Source: an uncultured Caryophanales bacterium (lineage in GTDB: Bacteria; Bacillota_I; Bacilli_A; RF39; UBA660). From it: 5,959 bases of DNA. Position numbers and translations under genes: made by a program. This document shows positions 5,579 through 5,959 of the stretch, one piece after another. Numbering within the stretch: position 1 is the first letter of the stretch; the number at the start of each line of letters is the position of its first letter. A model generated the notes under the pieces. That model was given only the letters and a program-made list of their open reading frames with translations. It was not told where the DNA came from and ran no database searches. Location: assembly GCA_947168625.1 (NCBI GenBank), contig CAMVMQ010000052.1, forward strand, positions 1 through 5,959, read 5' to 3'.

Positions 5579-5959
5579 TTATACTAATACTTTATTATAT
5601 TCTTTAGATTTTTCCTCAAGTAAGATAAAATTACAACATCTATCTCTAATATTTTTTGGAAGTCTATCTTCTTTGTATAATAAATATAATGCCCTTGCTT
5701 TAGTTCTAATTATTTTTCTATTAGATGTTAACCATCTTAACTGACTACGAAGTAGTTTTATTCTTAACATTTCATCTTTATCATTATAATTCTTATCTAA
5801 ATCATACTCTGTATAATTATTATTTGTAACTGGAATCATATTATTAAAATTAATTACACCTAAATTGCCATCATCTATTTTAACTAAATCAAGAGTATTT
5901 TTTAAATATTTATGTTTAGGTTTAGGACTAGATAAAGGTGCAAAATACTCTTTATCTTC
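5579..5959 (-). CDS. toxN: ToxN/AbiQ-family type III toxin, C-terminal 126 residues (5' end outside window)
   Basis: The frame is open from the right edge to TAA 5581-5579. An internal ATG at 5839 is not the start, because the 40 upstream codons are in frame and conserved. Visible family landmarks are Y-F-A-P-L-S-S-P-K-P-K-H-K near the edge, L-G-V-I-N-F-N-N-M-I-P-V in the middle, L-R-S-Q-L-R-W-L-T-S-N-R-K-I-I-R-T-K-A next, and C-N-F-I-L-L-E-E-K-S-K-E-Y near the end. These match the ToxN/AbiQ endoribonucleases (about 170-180 residues), so roughly 45-50 N-terminal residues are missing. Family toxins cut RNA and are held inactive by a small repeat RNA (ToxI/antiQ) encoded upstream of the toxin, and several act in phage abortive infection. 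That antitoxin would lie beyond the right edge. The gene runs directly into gltX with 18 bp between. Confidence 0.85.
   Translation of the reverse strand, partial: EDKEYFAPLSSPKPKHKYLKNTLDLVKIDDGNLGVINFNNMIPVTNNNYTEYDLDKNYNDKDEMLRIKLLRSQLRWLTSNRKIIRTKARALYLLYKEDRLPKNIRDRCCNFILLEEKSKEYNKVLV

Noticed and set aside
5579..5839. Taking the toxin-family frame as a complete 86-residue gene starting at Met 5839
   Set aside because: The frame is open upstream to the window edge, the 40 extra codons carry conserved ToxN/AbiQ motifs, and no good ribosome binding site precedes Met 5839.
1..5959. Mycoplasma-type code (TGA as Trp), suggested by the AT-richness
   Set aside because: Conserved tryptophans in RhuM, ORF6N copy A and GltX are all TGG and no in-frame TGA occurs in the genes.
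1..5959. Type I restriction-modification genes next to RhuM/ORF6N
   Set aside because: No hsdR, hsdM or hsdS sequence is visible in this window; the association is only a prediction for the flanking DNA.

Overview
The window is AT-rich (visibly well under 35% G+C), with strong AGGAG/AAGGGGG-type ribosome binding sites, sigma-A-like promoters that often carry an extended TG upstream of the -10 box, and only TAA stops. Tryptophan is encoded by TGG throughout, so this looks like a low-G+C Firmicute or a related gut or environmental Bacillota/Mollicutes lineage using the standard bacterial code rather than the Mycoplasma code. Every gene I can support lies on the minus strand, so transcription runs from the right edge to the left edge.

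Right part (about 3730-5959), in transcription order: the C-terminal 126 residues of a ToxN/AbiQ-family type III toxin (endoribonuclease, N-terminus outside the window); 18 bp later glutamyl-tRNA synthetase (gltX); then a tRNA-Glu with anticodon CUC and an encoded CCA; then a strong rho-independent terminator. A toxin gene, an essential translation enzyme and that enzyme's own tRNA substrate therefore form one head-to-tail block.

Middle (about 1676-3726): a tandem direct duplication of about 1 kb. Each unit has a promoter with a palindromic operator-like site over the -35 box, then a gene for an ORF6N-domain protein with a PLD-like C-terminal domain. The two proteins share the first 36 residues and, but for two residues, everything after the ORF6N region, but differ strongly in the segment of about 80-85 residues between. 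By eye the 3' arm includes a 501-bp stretch with no mismatch, which suggests recent gene conversion or module swapping.

Left part (1-1621): its own promoter drives an unrecognised 136-residue protein whose end overlaps the start of a RhuM-family gene. A second RhuM-like start follows 48 bp further on and runs off the left edge. RhuM and ORF6N proteins are typical accessory genes (prophages, islands, type I restriction loci). The tRNA gene and its terminator mark the boundary between the translation block and this accessory region. No insertion sequence, integrase, CRISPR array or rRNA is present. No gene-free stretch exceeds 300 bases; the longest, 1544-1712, holds one promoter and no terminator I can recognise.
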